DNA of 64,000 nt from Symsagittifera roscoffensis (taxonomy: Eukaryota; Xenacoelomorpha; Acoela; Convolutidae). Shown here piece by piece: positions 46,701 through 57,078 of the stretch. The notes below the pieces were generated by a model that saw nothing but the letters and a program-made list of their open reading frames with translations, ran no database searches and was not told where the DNA came from. Every line of letters starts with the position of its first letter. The stretch's first letter is position 1. The DNA lies in contig NC_087067.1 in the NCBI RefSeq assembly GCF_963678635.1, forward strand, positions 28,093,547 through 28,157,546. Direction: 5' to 3'. A program made the position numbers and the translations under genes.

Positions 46701-49700
46701 ACAATGAGGTGCATGAATCCGGTCTAAAGAAATTTCATGCTGTCAAAAAATCTAGAAAGCAACCCGGTCTGATAGTTTCAGTTGAACGAGCTACTTCATT
46801 ATCCTACACTGACCAGAAGAAAATGTTAGATAAAAACAGAGCCAATAGACTATTGGGATAGAGTCATTGCACGCAAGTAAACAAAAAAATACTGATCTCC
46901 ATTTTTGAATAAAAAGATGGTCTTAGAGCTCTTCGAGAATAAATAATAACTTATGATTGACACTTTTTTTAATCAAATAAACACAATTTGAGAAAACAGG
47001 ATCAAGAGGTTAAATTTCTTATTCCGCTGGGAAATCTGAAAATTAAAATCTACTTTCAAAACTAGAAGTCGATCACGAAATTTACACTTGGCCGTTCAAT
47101 TGCGGAGTTTGCCTTCCAAAAGAAATGAAGTGAATTTCAAAAAACAATCCAAATCAAACCGCGAAAAATCAAATTTGAGCGCCAAGACTTTTTCCTGAGC
47201 AAGAAAACAAAACAAAATCAGTACACTCATAATTCTTAAAAACGATGGATTTTCAACAATCCGCCATATCTTGAAGCCGGAATTACATCAGAATAATGTT
47301 AATTATATCAGTAACATTTGCATAATAACAGTGACAATCTGTTGTTGCGTAACAATATTAATTTTCGGCTTGTTGGAATGTTTATCTTATTTTTGGTTGA
47401 CAGGCCCTTCGGCTTGTTGGCCTATCACTCCTCAAAACATGAGGGTATCAATCAAGGCCATCTCAAAAAAAGCCCGAGACCGAACGCGAGAAAAACAATA
47501 AACTTGGCCTGAAATTTACCCCCACCAGCAAATTTTTACCATTGTAACTACTATTCACATTGTCCGATTATACTGAAAATTGACAAGCGAACCATCTTCA
47601 GAATTAACTTTGTAGAGCTACTCATTACAACAGAAAATGGAAGCTCGTGCGCAGTAGGGGAGGAGAAAAAAGACCCAAATTTTCATTCACATTTCTGAAA
47701 AGCACTACCCCAGTTGAGAAATTCGTGAAACCAAATTGATCAATAAAAAAATTTAAACTAACCGCCAACTAAAGCAACACCATCAATAACAGCTATCACG
47801 GAATTAAGTGCTAACTCCAAGGCGGCCATGAGCTTTTTACCTCCGACCAGAAGCATTTTATATGAAAAAGACTATTTTAAAATTTTATCAAGTTGCAACA
47901 TTGTAGAACTGTTTTTTTTTGCTGTAGGCAATTTACATTGTAGCTGCTTTTGGTGTTTTGATTTACTCCTGTGGAACGTTGAGATCCTAATTAAAAGAAT
48001 TTTTCATTGATTTAGAACCAGCTGGAAAAGGAACCGAGGTGAATTCAATATCGAAAAAGTAACAAACGAAAAATTGGTTCAAGTCGATCGAAACCTACAG
48101 AGTTTTTGCTGATACAGTCAAAACACGTAAACTTGCCTTGAACCGCGCATAGTCTAGCACAATTTTTGTGGTTGTGACGGTTGAAACATATCTTGCTTGG
48201 ATCGAGTACGGTCACGTAATTTTTTTCGGTCGAGCATCATCAAAACATATCTCATTTGGATCGAGGACGGTCGAGCCTATTTTGTGGGTTAAGCATGGTC
48301 GAAACAAACTCAATTTAGATCGACATGGTCGAAACATACCCAATTTTGGTCAAGACGGTCAAATAATAAAGTGAGCATCCCAATTTTTGATTCTTTGATC
48401 GGTTGTATACACAAGCTGGTCATATCTTGCTGAAAAAAAAGTTTAAAAACCTTAAAAACCGAAGCAAAAAGTGAACAGTTTTTCAAATCAAGACCATATC
48501 AAAAATGGGCCCGAGACCGAACGGTAGAAGAGCTATAACGTTGTCTAGAGATTTTGGCCTGAGAAGACTGGAAAAAGAATTGGCATTTGCAAGCCTGTGT
48601 GGAAATTAATCGACAAAGCAACATTTCAAAAAAAAAAACATCAAACAATGAACACTTTTATTTAAAAGACACCTGTAACTATTTCGCGAGCAAATTATAT
48701 GAAAAAGAGCCAGCTGAAAGTTGGAAAAGAGTAATGAACGCAAGGAAACTAAAAAAAATCGAATTGTTTTTCAAAACTTTTGAATTTCGAAGAAAATCTA
48801 TCAACTTAAAATTCTTTGAATATGTAGAACAATTTATGATGGATACTTTTATGTTAAAATCAAAACCCAATTTGAGAAAACTGGATCAATAGGTTAAACT
48901 TTTATTTGCAATAGAAATGCACTGAACTTAAAAAAATCACAAGTCAAACCGCGAAAAATCAAAATTGATCGTGAACAAATTTTAAGACTTTTTCCTGAAA
49001 AAAAAAACAAAAAACAAAACAACCGTCAGCTAAGAAAAAATCAGCAAGACCTATATAAGAGTACTCACTACGTTCATTACTCTTAATTACTATTTATATT
49101 GACCGATTGTTACGATTGGGCTCTTTTCCGTTCCCCCACCTCACATAAGCATCATTTCATGGTTTAATGAGTGGTTTTACCAGGTTGAGTATGAAGGGTA
49201 AGTTTTCATGGCCTAATTATTCCGTATAGCAAATTTTATAAAAATCCGATATGAAAATAAAAATTGCAAATTGCTCTTAAAATTCGGAGGTGGGGGGGGG
49301 AGCCGAAAATTGACATGCGGACAATTACGCCACGACAACATATTTCGTCTTCATAATCAACCTTGTAAAACTATTCGTTACACCAGAAAAAGGATGCTCG
49401 TGAGAAGTAAGGGAGGAGGAAAAAGAGACTCATTTTCATTCAAATTTTTGAAAAGCACTGTCCCGTTTGAGAAATTCGTGAAACCAAATTGATCAATTAA
49501 AAAATTGAAACTAACCGCCAGCTAAAGCAACGCCATCAATAACAGCTATCACGGGAACAGGTGCTAACTTCAAGGCGGTCATAAGCTCTTTACATCGAGT
49601 AAACACAGCTGAAGCCTGACTGCAGGCTTCATTTTGTTTAAGCTCTTTCAAGTCATGGCCGGCAGAAAAATGTTTACTCGAGGACTTGATAACGACGCAT

Positions 49701-49879
49701 TTGTCATCCACAGAGAGACTGCTAATTTCATTGATTAAATTGTCCATCATTTTGAGTGACAAGGCATTAAGTGTTTTCGGCGAATTCATTTCAAGATATT
49801 TTGCAAAATTGCGTCGCTCAACGTTTAATATGTGATCAGAAAAACATCGCTGTTGTACGATTACAAAAGACCGCCGCAT
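43756..49879 (-). CDS. ECHDC3: Enoyl-CoA hydratase domain-containing protein 3-like, two exons
   Basis: This is a crotonase-fold protein, likely mitochondrial, of the ECHDC3 family; its exact substrate is not established. Exons (minus): 49879-49516 and 44204-43756. Donor phase 1 and acceptor phase 2 join as GGC and give 270 residues. The N-terminus MRRSFVIVQQRCFS is basic and Ser-rich with no acids, like a mitochondrial signal. HFSAGHDLKEL and VALAGGCQLAASCDMVLAS form the two oxyanion-hole regions. GIKIGLFCTTPAVPVVR, LPTKLTFEMLCTGEPV and a C-terminal GITAFFDKRKP match human ECHDC3 (VNVGLFCSTPGV, GITAFLQKRKP). Length is slightly below the human 303. The 5.3 kb intron is filled with MITE copies and a partial duplicate of exon 1. 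Confidence 0.94.
44439..46104 (+). repeat. Compound family B region (nested or tandem copies)
   Basis: Two left termini (TGTTCCGACCA at 44439 and 44635) and two right termini (TGGCCGGAACA at 46038 and TGGTGGGAACA at 46094) are present. Family phrases such as AAGCGCTA and ACTCGATTGCTTAACTCGCT recur with repeated inner blocks (for example near 44.9 and 45.4 kb). It looks like nested insertions of the same MITE family. Confidence 0.65.
46149..46700 (+). repeat. Family B MITE, near-complete copy
   Basis: The left end is TGTTCCGACCA (46149-46159). The right end is TGGTCTCGGAACA, the family TIR with a two-base insertion. Length is about 552 bp. Confidence 0.75.
46856..47215 (+). repeat. Family A MITE-like element
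   Basis: It begins with GGGATAGAGTCATTGCACGC, then has GAGAAAACAGGATCAAGAGG, TATTCCGCTGGGAAATCTGA, and ends in GACTTTTTCCTGAG. The terminal hairpin is absent. Confidence 0.6.
47580..47855 (-). pseudogene. Partial duplicate of ECHDC3 exon 1 end and flanking intron
   Basis: The segment is collinear with 49320-49590: AGAAATTCGTGAAACCAAAT, TGATCAAT, then the exon end with its conserved gttag donor at 47757-47761 and the codons for IAVIDGVAL. The exon-like part covers about 47763-47845. Further upstream of the exon the similarity stops, so the copy has no start and cannot encode the enzyme. It lies inside the gene's own intron. Confidence 0.85.
48160..48372 (+). repeat. Degenerate minisatellite (GGTCGAAACATA / GGATCGAGGACGGTC)
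   Basis: About five imperfect units of 30-45 bp contain the words GGTTGAAACATATCTTGCTT, GGATCGAGTACGGTC, ATCTCATTTGGATCGAGGAC, CATGGTCGAAACAAACTCAA and GGTCGAAACATACCCAATTT. The open frame across it is an artefact of the repeat. Confidence 0.65.
48712..49086 (+). repeat. Family A MITE-like element
   Basis: The 5' end has GCCAGCTGAAAGTTGGAAAA, GAGTAATGAACGCAAGG. The 3' end has CCTATATAAGAGTACTCACT and ACGTTCATTACTCTT, with hairpin arms AAGAGTA and TACTCTT. Confidence 0.75.
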
Positions 49880-50211
49880 TCTCGTTTCTTAAAAACAATG
49901 AAAATTTGAAACAAGATAGTCACAAGAGTGGTTCCGGGTAGCAGTCCGGGAAAACAAGGAGTTCCTGTAATCAACACAACTAGACTGGCGAACCTTTCCA
50001 GTGAACTGACATTGTTGTCCAAAACTCAATTAAATCGCAGAAGGAAAACAAACTGAACAGAAATATGGACAATTCTCTAGAAATTTTTACATAAACAAAA
50101 ATACATTATCAGTCATATAGTGAAAACCAAGAGGTCCGTAATCGCAAACAGCGCAAGCCAAAAACTATTGCTCCTGATGGCAGACACTTAAGTGGTATAT
50201 TGTCTATATGG

Positions 50212-52076
50212 TTACGCTGATGGGTCGCCTCCAATTGATAATTCCATTCGACCTGCCGTTATTTGTCCACCTCTCGACAGCATTGCCTGCGCGTTCGACC
50301 GCATTAATAGGCAGCTGAGCCGAGTGTAAATGGCGTTCTTCATCTCCGGCGTGCTGGTTGCTGTTTGCATGGCCACACGAGATGCAAGGCGGTCTAGGAA
50401 TGCGATGGCCTCGCTTCCCCACTCGCCATAGCAAGTGACTACCATAGGAAGGCACTCCCAGCCAAGTTCCCGGCACTTCGCGTCGTTATTGCCGTGCTTT
50501 CTTGATGCCGCGGCCGCTGCTGCTGAACTCCTAATTGCGATCGCTCCGTCAATGTTGGTGTCGTTGAGCGGATTCACAACTGTGATGTCCAGGGCTGCAT
50601 CCTTCCCGAGATTCCACGTTGGCACGAGCACGTCTGCAGGGTGCGTTTGATCGCGAAACCCTGCTCCCGCTTCTAGAATGGGATTCAGTTGTGCTCTGCG
50701 ACAGTAGTCGGCAATAGAGTTGCGCAGGCCATTGTGTCGTCTGCAAACATCTGGGCCCCGTTTACATGTTAAGGCGTGCTGGGCAAACTGGTCAAGTGAC
50801 TCGTTTGGGCAAAGAGGGCACGTTGAGTTAGATGGAAAAATTTCCAGTCCGAGCCGCCATTTGGTGAGAACATTAAACTCGTTGGGTGATAAGCCTAAGC
50901 CTAGCGCTTTTGAGGGCTGCGCGCGGATACAGTCTCCATTGTGAGGTTCAGTCAAGGATGTTAACTTCACTTTTTCAGCAAGCGTGCACGTTTCTTCTAA
51001 TTCGTGGAAACTGTGCTCGTCAATCAAGTCGGATATTGGTTTCTGGCGAATGAGCTCTGAAGTCGAACTGAGGGGTTCATGGTCTCCTATTCTGCTGTTG
51101 AAAATTTCAAGTGCGCTTTCCAGTTTCTGAGCGTCAAATGCGGCACCCATTGAGAATTTGTGTGAGGCTATGAATGCAGGGCTGCAGTGGTTTTCAAGCG
51201 ACCGCAGGCCGAATCCTCCGAATCGTATCGGTAGTTGTGCTTGTGTCCATGCTCGATCCGTTGCGTTTATGACCACGCTCTCTTCGAAACATTTCCTGAC
51301 ACTGTCATCAAACTTCTTCAGTGCAGGAGCTGAGACGTCTGGAGGAACTGATCTTGCGAGGTGGCTGAGTTTGCAGAATGAAGCGCAAGTTCGGAGCAAT
51401 ATGGTGGAGACTTGAGGGTTTCCTAACTCGGGCAATTTCGACAACAGTTCGTTCGATTCCTTTGCTTTCTCCGCGATGATGTTCCTGCAGAACTCCGCGC
51501 TGCCTATCGGTTCGGTTCATGGTACTTTTGTAAATTCGGTTCATGGTACTTTTTCTCAATTGCCTCGGGAAAGCACGACAGGTCCGATCTGCTATATAGT
51601 TCACATTTACTGAGTTTAACTGAGAGGCCGGTGACTGCGGTGGCGTTGGTCAGGATCTCTAAGACTTTCTCTATTTCTGATCTTTTGCCGCAGAACACAC
51701 CGTCGTCGAGATACCAACAATGCAGGAGCAGTTCCCATGCTGCGTCTATGTCGTTGACCACGGAGTGTAGCGCAAGAGCAAAGATAAGGGGCCCTAGTGG
51801 GTCACCCTGTTGGACTCCGAGCTCTGAAAAGAGGCTGCCCAACACGTGCCAGAGCTTGGGATGCTCGCCGTAGCAGGACTTTGTCCACGCGAGGAGTTCT
51901 GGGAAGTGATGTTTACATTCGTTCATGATCAGTTGCCTGTCCATAGTGTTGAAAGCGTTGTACATGTCAACTTTGAATACAACGAAATCTTCGTCCAGCC
52001 AGTGTTCTTCTATCACTTTTCGCAGCCGGTGTGTGACCTTCTCGACCCCTCCTGGACACGCCACTCCAAAAATTTT
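50212..52076 (-). pseudogene. Retroelement: reverse transcriptase, CCHC finger and restriction-like endonuclease, 5'-truncated
   Basis: The frame begins abruptly at FGVACPGGVEKVTHRLR, already inside the reverse transcriptase; an in-frame stop lies just upstream. Palm motifs follow: FKVDMYNAFNTMDR (motif A), GVQQGDPLGPLIFAL (motif B) and WYLDDG (motif C). A second frame (51444-50212) carries the thumb, a CPLC...HALTC finger and a restriction-like endonuclease region HPADVLVPTWNLGK...AALDITVVNP. The two frames are separated by a 5 bp tandem duplication (AACCG) near 51510 beside a 24 bp duplication, so the copy is broken. The CCHC-plus-nuclease tail is shared with R2-like, site-selective non-LTR elements. 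GC is clearly higher than in the neighbouring sequence, suggesting a recent arrival. Confidence 0.85.
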
Positions 52077-52894
52077 AAAACTTCTTGAGTTAGCTATTTA
52101 TGTTAGTCTCGAATAGTCAAATTCCATTGTGGAGTTACTTCCAGAGTTACTGATTTTGTCTTGAGTTCCTGAACTAGAGATTAATTTGTCTGATTATTTT
52201 GAGATAAGGTTAGTTTAAGGTTGATCCATCTGAAATGTGAAATAAGCATTGTAAGATAATGGACCTAGCGGTCACAAAGCCGAAAATACCTTGTCAGAAG
52301 CTATATAAGCCAAAAAAAAAAACAAGACTTCAGAGTTCTGAAAAGTTAATAAGTCCACTGCAACCTGAAAACAGACAACACTCAAAAAACTTTATTTCCT
52401 CATCAAATGAAACAATATGACGCCACTAAGACGATTGAAAATAAAATAAGAAAATAAAATGAGCCGAAACCTATTGAGCCCAAAAAAATGGAAAAGAAAA
52501 AGTCTATTATTAATTCAAAAAAACTCCCGCTCAACCTCAAAATACAGACCCGAACACGCAACACATTTTTTCGCTCATCAGTAGACGCAATATGAGGTCA
52601 AAAGACCGATATAAAATAGGACGAAGCCTATCAAGCTGAATAAAAGTAAATTAAAATGGTTCCGTGCACAGGTTGGACAGGCCATACCAACGCTAATTAA
52701 ATATAAAAAAACAACGTTGATCAATGTTGAATTAGGAATACTTTCGAGCTATCGCTCATTGTCAGCATCTCAAAACACAAAAAAATTCAGATTGAAAAAG
52801 CACCAAATCCAGTCGAATGAAGAAAAGAAAAAATACATCGGCAAAATTTCATGAATAAACCAAGTCGATTTAAAAGCATCCAGAGAATTCCCAA
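52077..52894. other. Short spacer between two retroelements
   Basis: AT-rich sequence with a few transposon-like phrases (AAGCCGAAAATAC, TTAATAAGTC). No coding similarity or clean repeat boundary was seen. Confidence 0.4.
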
Positions 52895-54336
52895 TTATAA
52901 TCTACACTCCTCTATTATAGCACAGATGGAATTGTCTATGTTGGATTTATCTTTTTTTTTGCACCCCCTGAGGCAGAGGATTGCACTCCTCAGAAAGGCA
53001 AAACTTATTTTTGTTGTTATAAAGTTTGTGTCCGAGTATGATTCGTTCAGTTTTTCGCTTAATTTATCTGCCAGTTTTTGGACGGAGCCTGGTGCTGCTC
53101 CTCCCGTACGCAAGAATTAGTGGAGCAAAGCTGCTCTGTTCCACATCCAGAATTCTTTGTTGGTATTTTAATGTTTTGATATTTGTAGGCGTCAGATATA
53201 CTTTTAGCGCAGGATTTAGCATGAGGTTTAAAAAACTTTACATCAAAAAAGGTTCGGCTGAATCAGCCTCCCCAGAGTACATTTGCCTTGATGTCAAATC
53301 GAGTGTCATCTTCAGTAGTGGTTGTTTTGTTGTGAAAGCTTTCGCCTTCCAACGATTGAAGTTTCGGCTCTATTTCAACATCATGGCATACCTTGTCCAG
53401 GAGTGTCGCAAAGGTATCGCGAAATTAATTTCGTCTTAGGTGAGTGTATCCACCTTTCAGGCAGTGTAGAGAGTGGATCAGTGTGAACGGTTGTCCACAT
53501 GGGCATGTATGTGGAGTGTTTGGAGGTTCCCATCCATATCTCAGATGTAAGCCATCTTTAACTTCTGATTTGTTGAGGGAAAAATTGTATTTCTTTAAGG
53601 GTAGCACGCTTAACCATTTCGACGCTCCTCATCTGATATTGATTTATTATCAGCTTTTTTTTCTGATGAACAATTGTCCATAATTTGAGCCTTTTTGGGA
53701 GTGATGTACTGGCTCTCAGTTTTGAATTTTCTATTTATCAGAGTTTGTTACGTTTCAGCTATTTCTGGATCATTTTTTTCTAATGGATCACAAATGGCTC
53801 GTGACCACTCACAATTTTTGGAAAATTCCATGTTACTGAGGCGTTCTAATCCTCCCATTCTTAGTGGTAGTGCAAAAACGCTGCGATCTTCATCGGTTAT
53901 ATGGTTTTTTACCAGTAATACTAGGAACTAGCTGCTGTCTTACAATTTTCTCAATTTCATCCATTATCTTAAATGCTTTCGGAGTTGTTCTGCTTAGAAA
54001 CCTTAGTTTATTTTGAAATCCCTTTGTGTAGCAGGAGCATGCAAATTTTGGTGATGTTTTAGCTATTTCGGAAAACTTTTTAGTTAGGGTAGTTGTCTTT
54101 TCAATTTCGCTTTCCATGCATTTATCACATGCTGATGGTGTTCCTATAACCGATCCAAGAACTCTAAAACCTTCTACCATTGTAATATTTGTGCCTTCGA
54201 ATACCTTTATGGCGCTTTCCCTGACGGTGCACATCCGGGTTGTCCAGTATCCAGCTGAATCAAAAGGAAAAAAAGCGGCAAAAACTTTTTGCCATGAAAA
54301 ACAAAAAAAGAAAATATACAAAGTCAAGTTTAGCAA
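52895..54336 (-). pseudogene. Decayed second retroelement: RT thumb, CCHC-like finger and restriction-like nuclease
   Basis: Reading from right to left in several frames: VEGFRVLGSVIGTPSACDK and FLSRTTPKAFKIMDEIEKIV (54336-53890), LPLRMGGLERLSNMEFSK (about 53870), then RYGWEPPNTPHTCPCGQPF and HSLHCLKGGY (53425-53607). Next come FRDTFATLLDKVCHDVEIEP, TRFDIKANVLWGG-stop-FSRTFFDVKFFKPHA and finally ISFAFLRSAILCLRGCK (53113-52895). The order and motifs match a class of animal RT proteins ending in a finger and an endonuclease. At least one in-frame stop and several frameshifts show it is dead. The palm motifs are not visible, so it is 5'-truncated. Confidence 0.72.
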
Positions 54337-54409
54337 AATAACAAACAGCAGAGGTAAATCAGAACACTAAAAGCACCTATAATGTTTTAAAAATTTTAAA
54401 AACAATTTG

Positions 54410-55370
54410 ACATGGCAACTAAGCCGATGAAACATTAACAGACAAAAATAAAACGACAATTTGTTTTACACGGACTATTTCCCGTTTGACAAAAAAAAAC
54501 AGGTTTTGTCAGAACTGAACACGAGAGCTTTGGCGTCCCAGGCTTCTTCGTTATCTCCACACTTAAGGTGCCGGAGACGCCTTGAAACTTGAATTCATTA
54601 TGAATCAAGATACCGATTGGTTCAAGTGATTCTGTTAACAAGCTGTTCCTAGTTGATAACGCTTGCTAATTGCAAGCGTAAACACGCAAATTTTCTGATT
54701 GAGAAACAAAATTGGCTTTAAATTATCGAAAGTGCAATTGATATGTTTTAATTCTCATTTATCGTCTTAATGTCAAGTCGACTTGATGTCTTGTCGTCTC
54801 ATTTACATAGCGCCAAGAGAACTAATCAAACGCGTTGACAAGTAGTAATTAATCACCCAGAAAGGTAGCGGACCTTCGCACCACTTGCAATATAATTGGG
54901 ATAATAAGAGTCAAAAATATTCGGAATTGCCAAAAAAACTAGCTGTATCAAGGAACAAAAATAGTTTTGAAAACAACATGCCAAGTTAACATAATTTGAA
55001 AAAAGCATTGGAAAATTTTATCAAGCGGTAATAAAGCCAAAGTACTTGAGCCGAAAAAATCATAAAGTGGAAAACTTAGGTCAATTTTTGGGTATTTTTC
55101 CAGACCAAACTAAGGTAAAAAAAAAACAAAAGAGCCATTCCGTCATATGACTGTCTGTGCTCAGTTTGGAAAGGGTCATACCAACGCTAAATGAATGCAT
55201 CAGCGTTTTTATAGCATCAAGAGACTTCGAGCACGCTTTTTCTTAAGACATCCAGACACGCGCACAATCAACTTCTTCGGTCATCTTTGCGTAAAAAATC
55301 AAATGACCTCGGAGCATGTTACATTAAATTTGTAAATAAATTTTAAATGATGTTTCTCATTTTTTTTCAG
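54410..55370. other. Repeat-derived spacer (family C2-like phrases)
   Basis: 54410-54690 resembles the interior and 3' end of the C2 element near 28.67-28.95 kb (GCAACTAAGCCGA, ACAGG, GAATTCATTATGA, then a CGCTTGC/GCAAGCG hairpin). 54868 has a C2-like start (CCTTCGCACCACTTGCAA). No genes. Confidence 0.45.
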
Positions 55371-55404
55371 ATCTTTGATCGTTTTGTAAATATTTTAAGA
55401 AAAA

Positions 55405-55455
55405 ATTTAATCCTGATGATGCACAAAATGTGCGAAAACGTTTGAATTAACATTT
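55405..55455 (+). ncRNA. Hammerhead-ribozyme-like core
   Basis: CTGATGA (55413-55419) is followed by a GCAC/GTGC stem with an AAAAT loop and then GAAA (55434-55437), the conserved order of a hammerhead core. CGTTTGAA follows. Penelope-like elements are known to carry hammerhead motifs. The partner strand of stem III and the cleavage triplet were not assigned. Confidence 0.5.
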
Positions 55456-55559
55456 TAAAGCTCTTATATTATGGTTGAGTATCTGCAGACCTGATTAGTT
55501 TATTTAAAAAGAAAATAATTATTGTTTGCTGTTATTTACCGGCCCCAAACAGTACTTAC

Positions 55560-55955
55560 AGGTCTAGGTCTAAGCAGTGCGTACCAGACCGACCTTTTAC
55601 CAGAACACAATGCAAAAATTCAATTAAGATAAGATAGCACTACTCCATTAGCGCTATTGTAGAGGAAGGACGGCTAAGATAAAGTAACATTAGGACGATG
55701 CATTTAATGCTGATTTATGACTTCATGGCTGATATATATGCATTTTTATATCGCTGGTATGGCACTATCCAGCTTGTGCACTTACCGTAACTAAACGGAA
55801 GAGCCCCTTTTCTAATTTAGTTTTTTTAATTTAAAAAAGTGTATATTAGTGGAAGATTCGAAAAGAAAGCAATTAGAACAAACAAAACTTCGCTGAGAAA
55901 CCCAGAAATCATTTTGCTGAAAGAACAACAAACTAAAAAATCTCAGAAATTTACT
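55560..55955. other. Spacer left of the nested LINE/Penelope block
   Basis: CCAGACCGACCTTTTACCAG near 55586 recurs in inverse orientation near 63320 on the other side of the block (AAAAGTTCGGTCTGG). No genes are seen. Confidence 0.4.
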
Positions 55956-55959
55956 TATC

Positions 55960-56374
55960 AGTTCAGTTCGGTTCAGTTCTTTTTCTGATCTTTTAGGCGT
56001 TTTGTCGCCTCTATCGATCAGCTCATGATAGACTCCTTTTCGATTAAATAGTCTCAAATTTATTAATGCCGCTTTTCTTCCAATGTTTGTCCAGGTTGTT
56101 CTTGAAAGCGTTCAAGTCTTCGAGTCATTTATTTCTCCTGGCAACATGCTCCAATCTGTAGCTGATCTAATGGTAAAGTTTTTCAGCAATTCCAAGTTGG
56201 CCTTCTTCGTTATCACTTTTTTGTCATTTGTCCTTGTGACACGATTATTCAACTTGAACATGTCTTTCGTCGCTTTAGGGTCATAACGGTTGAAACCTAT
56301 TTGGAACATATCGATCATTGTTCCTCGCCTTCTGCGGTATTCATATGACGGTAGTTTTAGTTTCTTTAACCTTT
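55960..56374 (-). pseudogene. CR1/Jockey-like LINE, 3' end of ORF2 and 3' UTR
   Basis: The minus strand reads RLKKLKLPSYEYRRRRGTM, IDMFQIGFNRYDPKATKD, then SATDWSMLPGEIND and, after a frameshift, LNAFKNNLDKHWKK and a stop near 56047. This is the conserved C-terminal tail of LINE reverse transcriptases. The 3' UTR ends in short repeats (GAACTGAACCGAACTGAACT at about 55964-55985), as is common for this clade. It is the continuation of the LINE half left of the Penelope-like insertion. Confidence 0.8.
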
Positions 56375-56399
56375 AAGAAATTTTTGCTAAAAAGTAAAC

Positions 56400-56440
56400 T
56401 TCAAACGTTTTCGCAACTATGTGCATCGTCAGGATTTTTA
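56400..56440 (-). ncRNA. Hammerhead-ribozyme-like core at Penelope-like element 3' end
   Basis: On the minus strand CTGACGA (56432-56426), an imperfect stem TGCAC/GTTGC and GAAA (56411-56408), followed by ACGTTTGAA. It sits about 30 bp inside the 3' end of the Penelope-like element, where such elements carry hammerheads. The CTGACGA core and the bulged stem differ slightly from consensus. Confidence 0.5.
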
Positions 56441-56697
56441 CATTAAACTACTCTAAATGATGATAAAACATCAATTTACAAATGTTATTTACAATAAATC
56501 ACATACAATTTGGTTCTAAACCATCATGATAAAAAATAAGCCAATCACAGTTGACCTCTAAATTACTATTAAGATTAAAATACTTTTAACCTATAAAATT
56601 AATTAAACATTTTTAAATTAATTTGTCTGGAAGTTTCTGAGTCATAATTTTGATTTAGACATGTACGTTTTGAATAAAAAACAAAAATATTTTGGGA

Positions 56698-57066
56698 CTA
56701 AATTTTCAGTGTTAACTCCCTGCTCCTAAACTCATCGCGCGTGTTCAAGCCCGGTTTCTTTTTCCTGATATGTATTGCCTCTAGTGTTAGCAATTTTGTT
56801 TGGTTGTTTGACCTATCTATAATTTCCCAATTAAGATCTGCGCTATTTCCCTCAAGTTGGCATTGCTGAAGGTGGAGTCCTACCGGTGAGTCTGCTTTCT
56901 GATGTTCCTCAATTCTAGTGGTCAAATGTCGAACAGTTTGTCCGACATAGGTGGAAGTGCATCCACTACATGACAGTTTATAAACCACTCTCGACTTGAG
57001 GTCATTAGAAAATGCTGACTTCAGTGATGGTAAACATGATTGTAGTTTTCTTGTGGTGAAAACCAC
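56698..57066 (-). CDS. GIY-YIG endonuclease domain of Penelope-like element
   Basis: The frame of 122 codons reads SRVVYKLSCSGCTSTYVGQT, VRHLTTRIEEHQ and then a C-terminal KKPGLNTRDEF. VVYKLSC...TYVGQT is the GIY-YIG core (here VYK/TYV) with the downstream Arg and Glu (R in TTRIEEH). In canonical Penelope-like elements this domain follows the RT in the same protein, but here a stop codon (after ANRLQK, 57079) separates them. This part exists only once because the tandem duplication starts just right of it. Confidence 0.8.
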   Translation of the reverse strand: MVFTTRKLQSCLPSLKSAFSNDLKSRVVYKLSCSGCTSTYVGQTVRHLTTRIEEHQKADSPVGLHLQQCQLEGNSADLNWEIIDRSNNQTKLLTLEAIHIRKKKPGLNTRDEFRSRELTLKI

Positions 57067-57078
57067 TTGAACGTTACT

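Noticed and set aside
49271-49492. Plus-strand frame of 73 codons near ECHDC3 exon 1
   Set aside because: It lies in the duplicated intron flank; the paired copy at 47.6 kb does not conserve the frame.
50435-51415. Plus-strand frames of 70-85 codons opposite the retroelement
   Set aside because: They are shadows of the high-GC retroelement coding strand.
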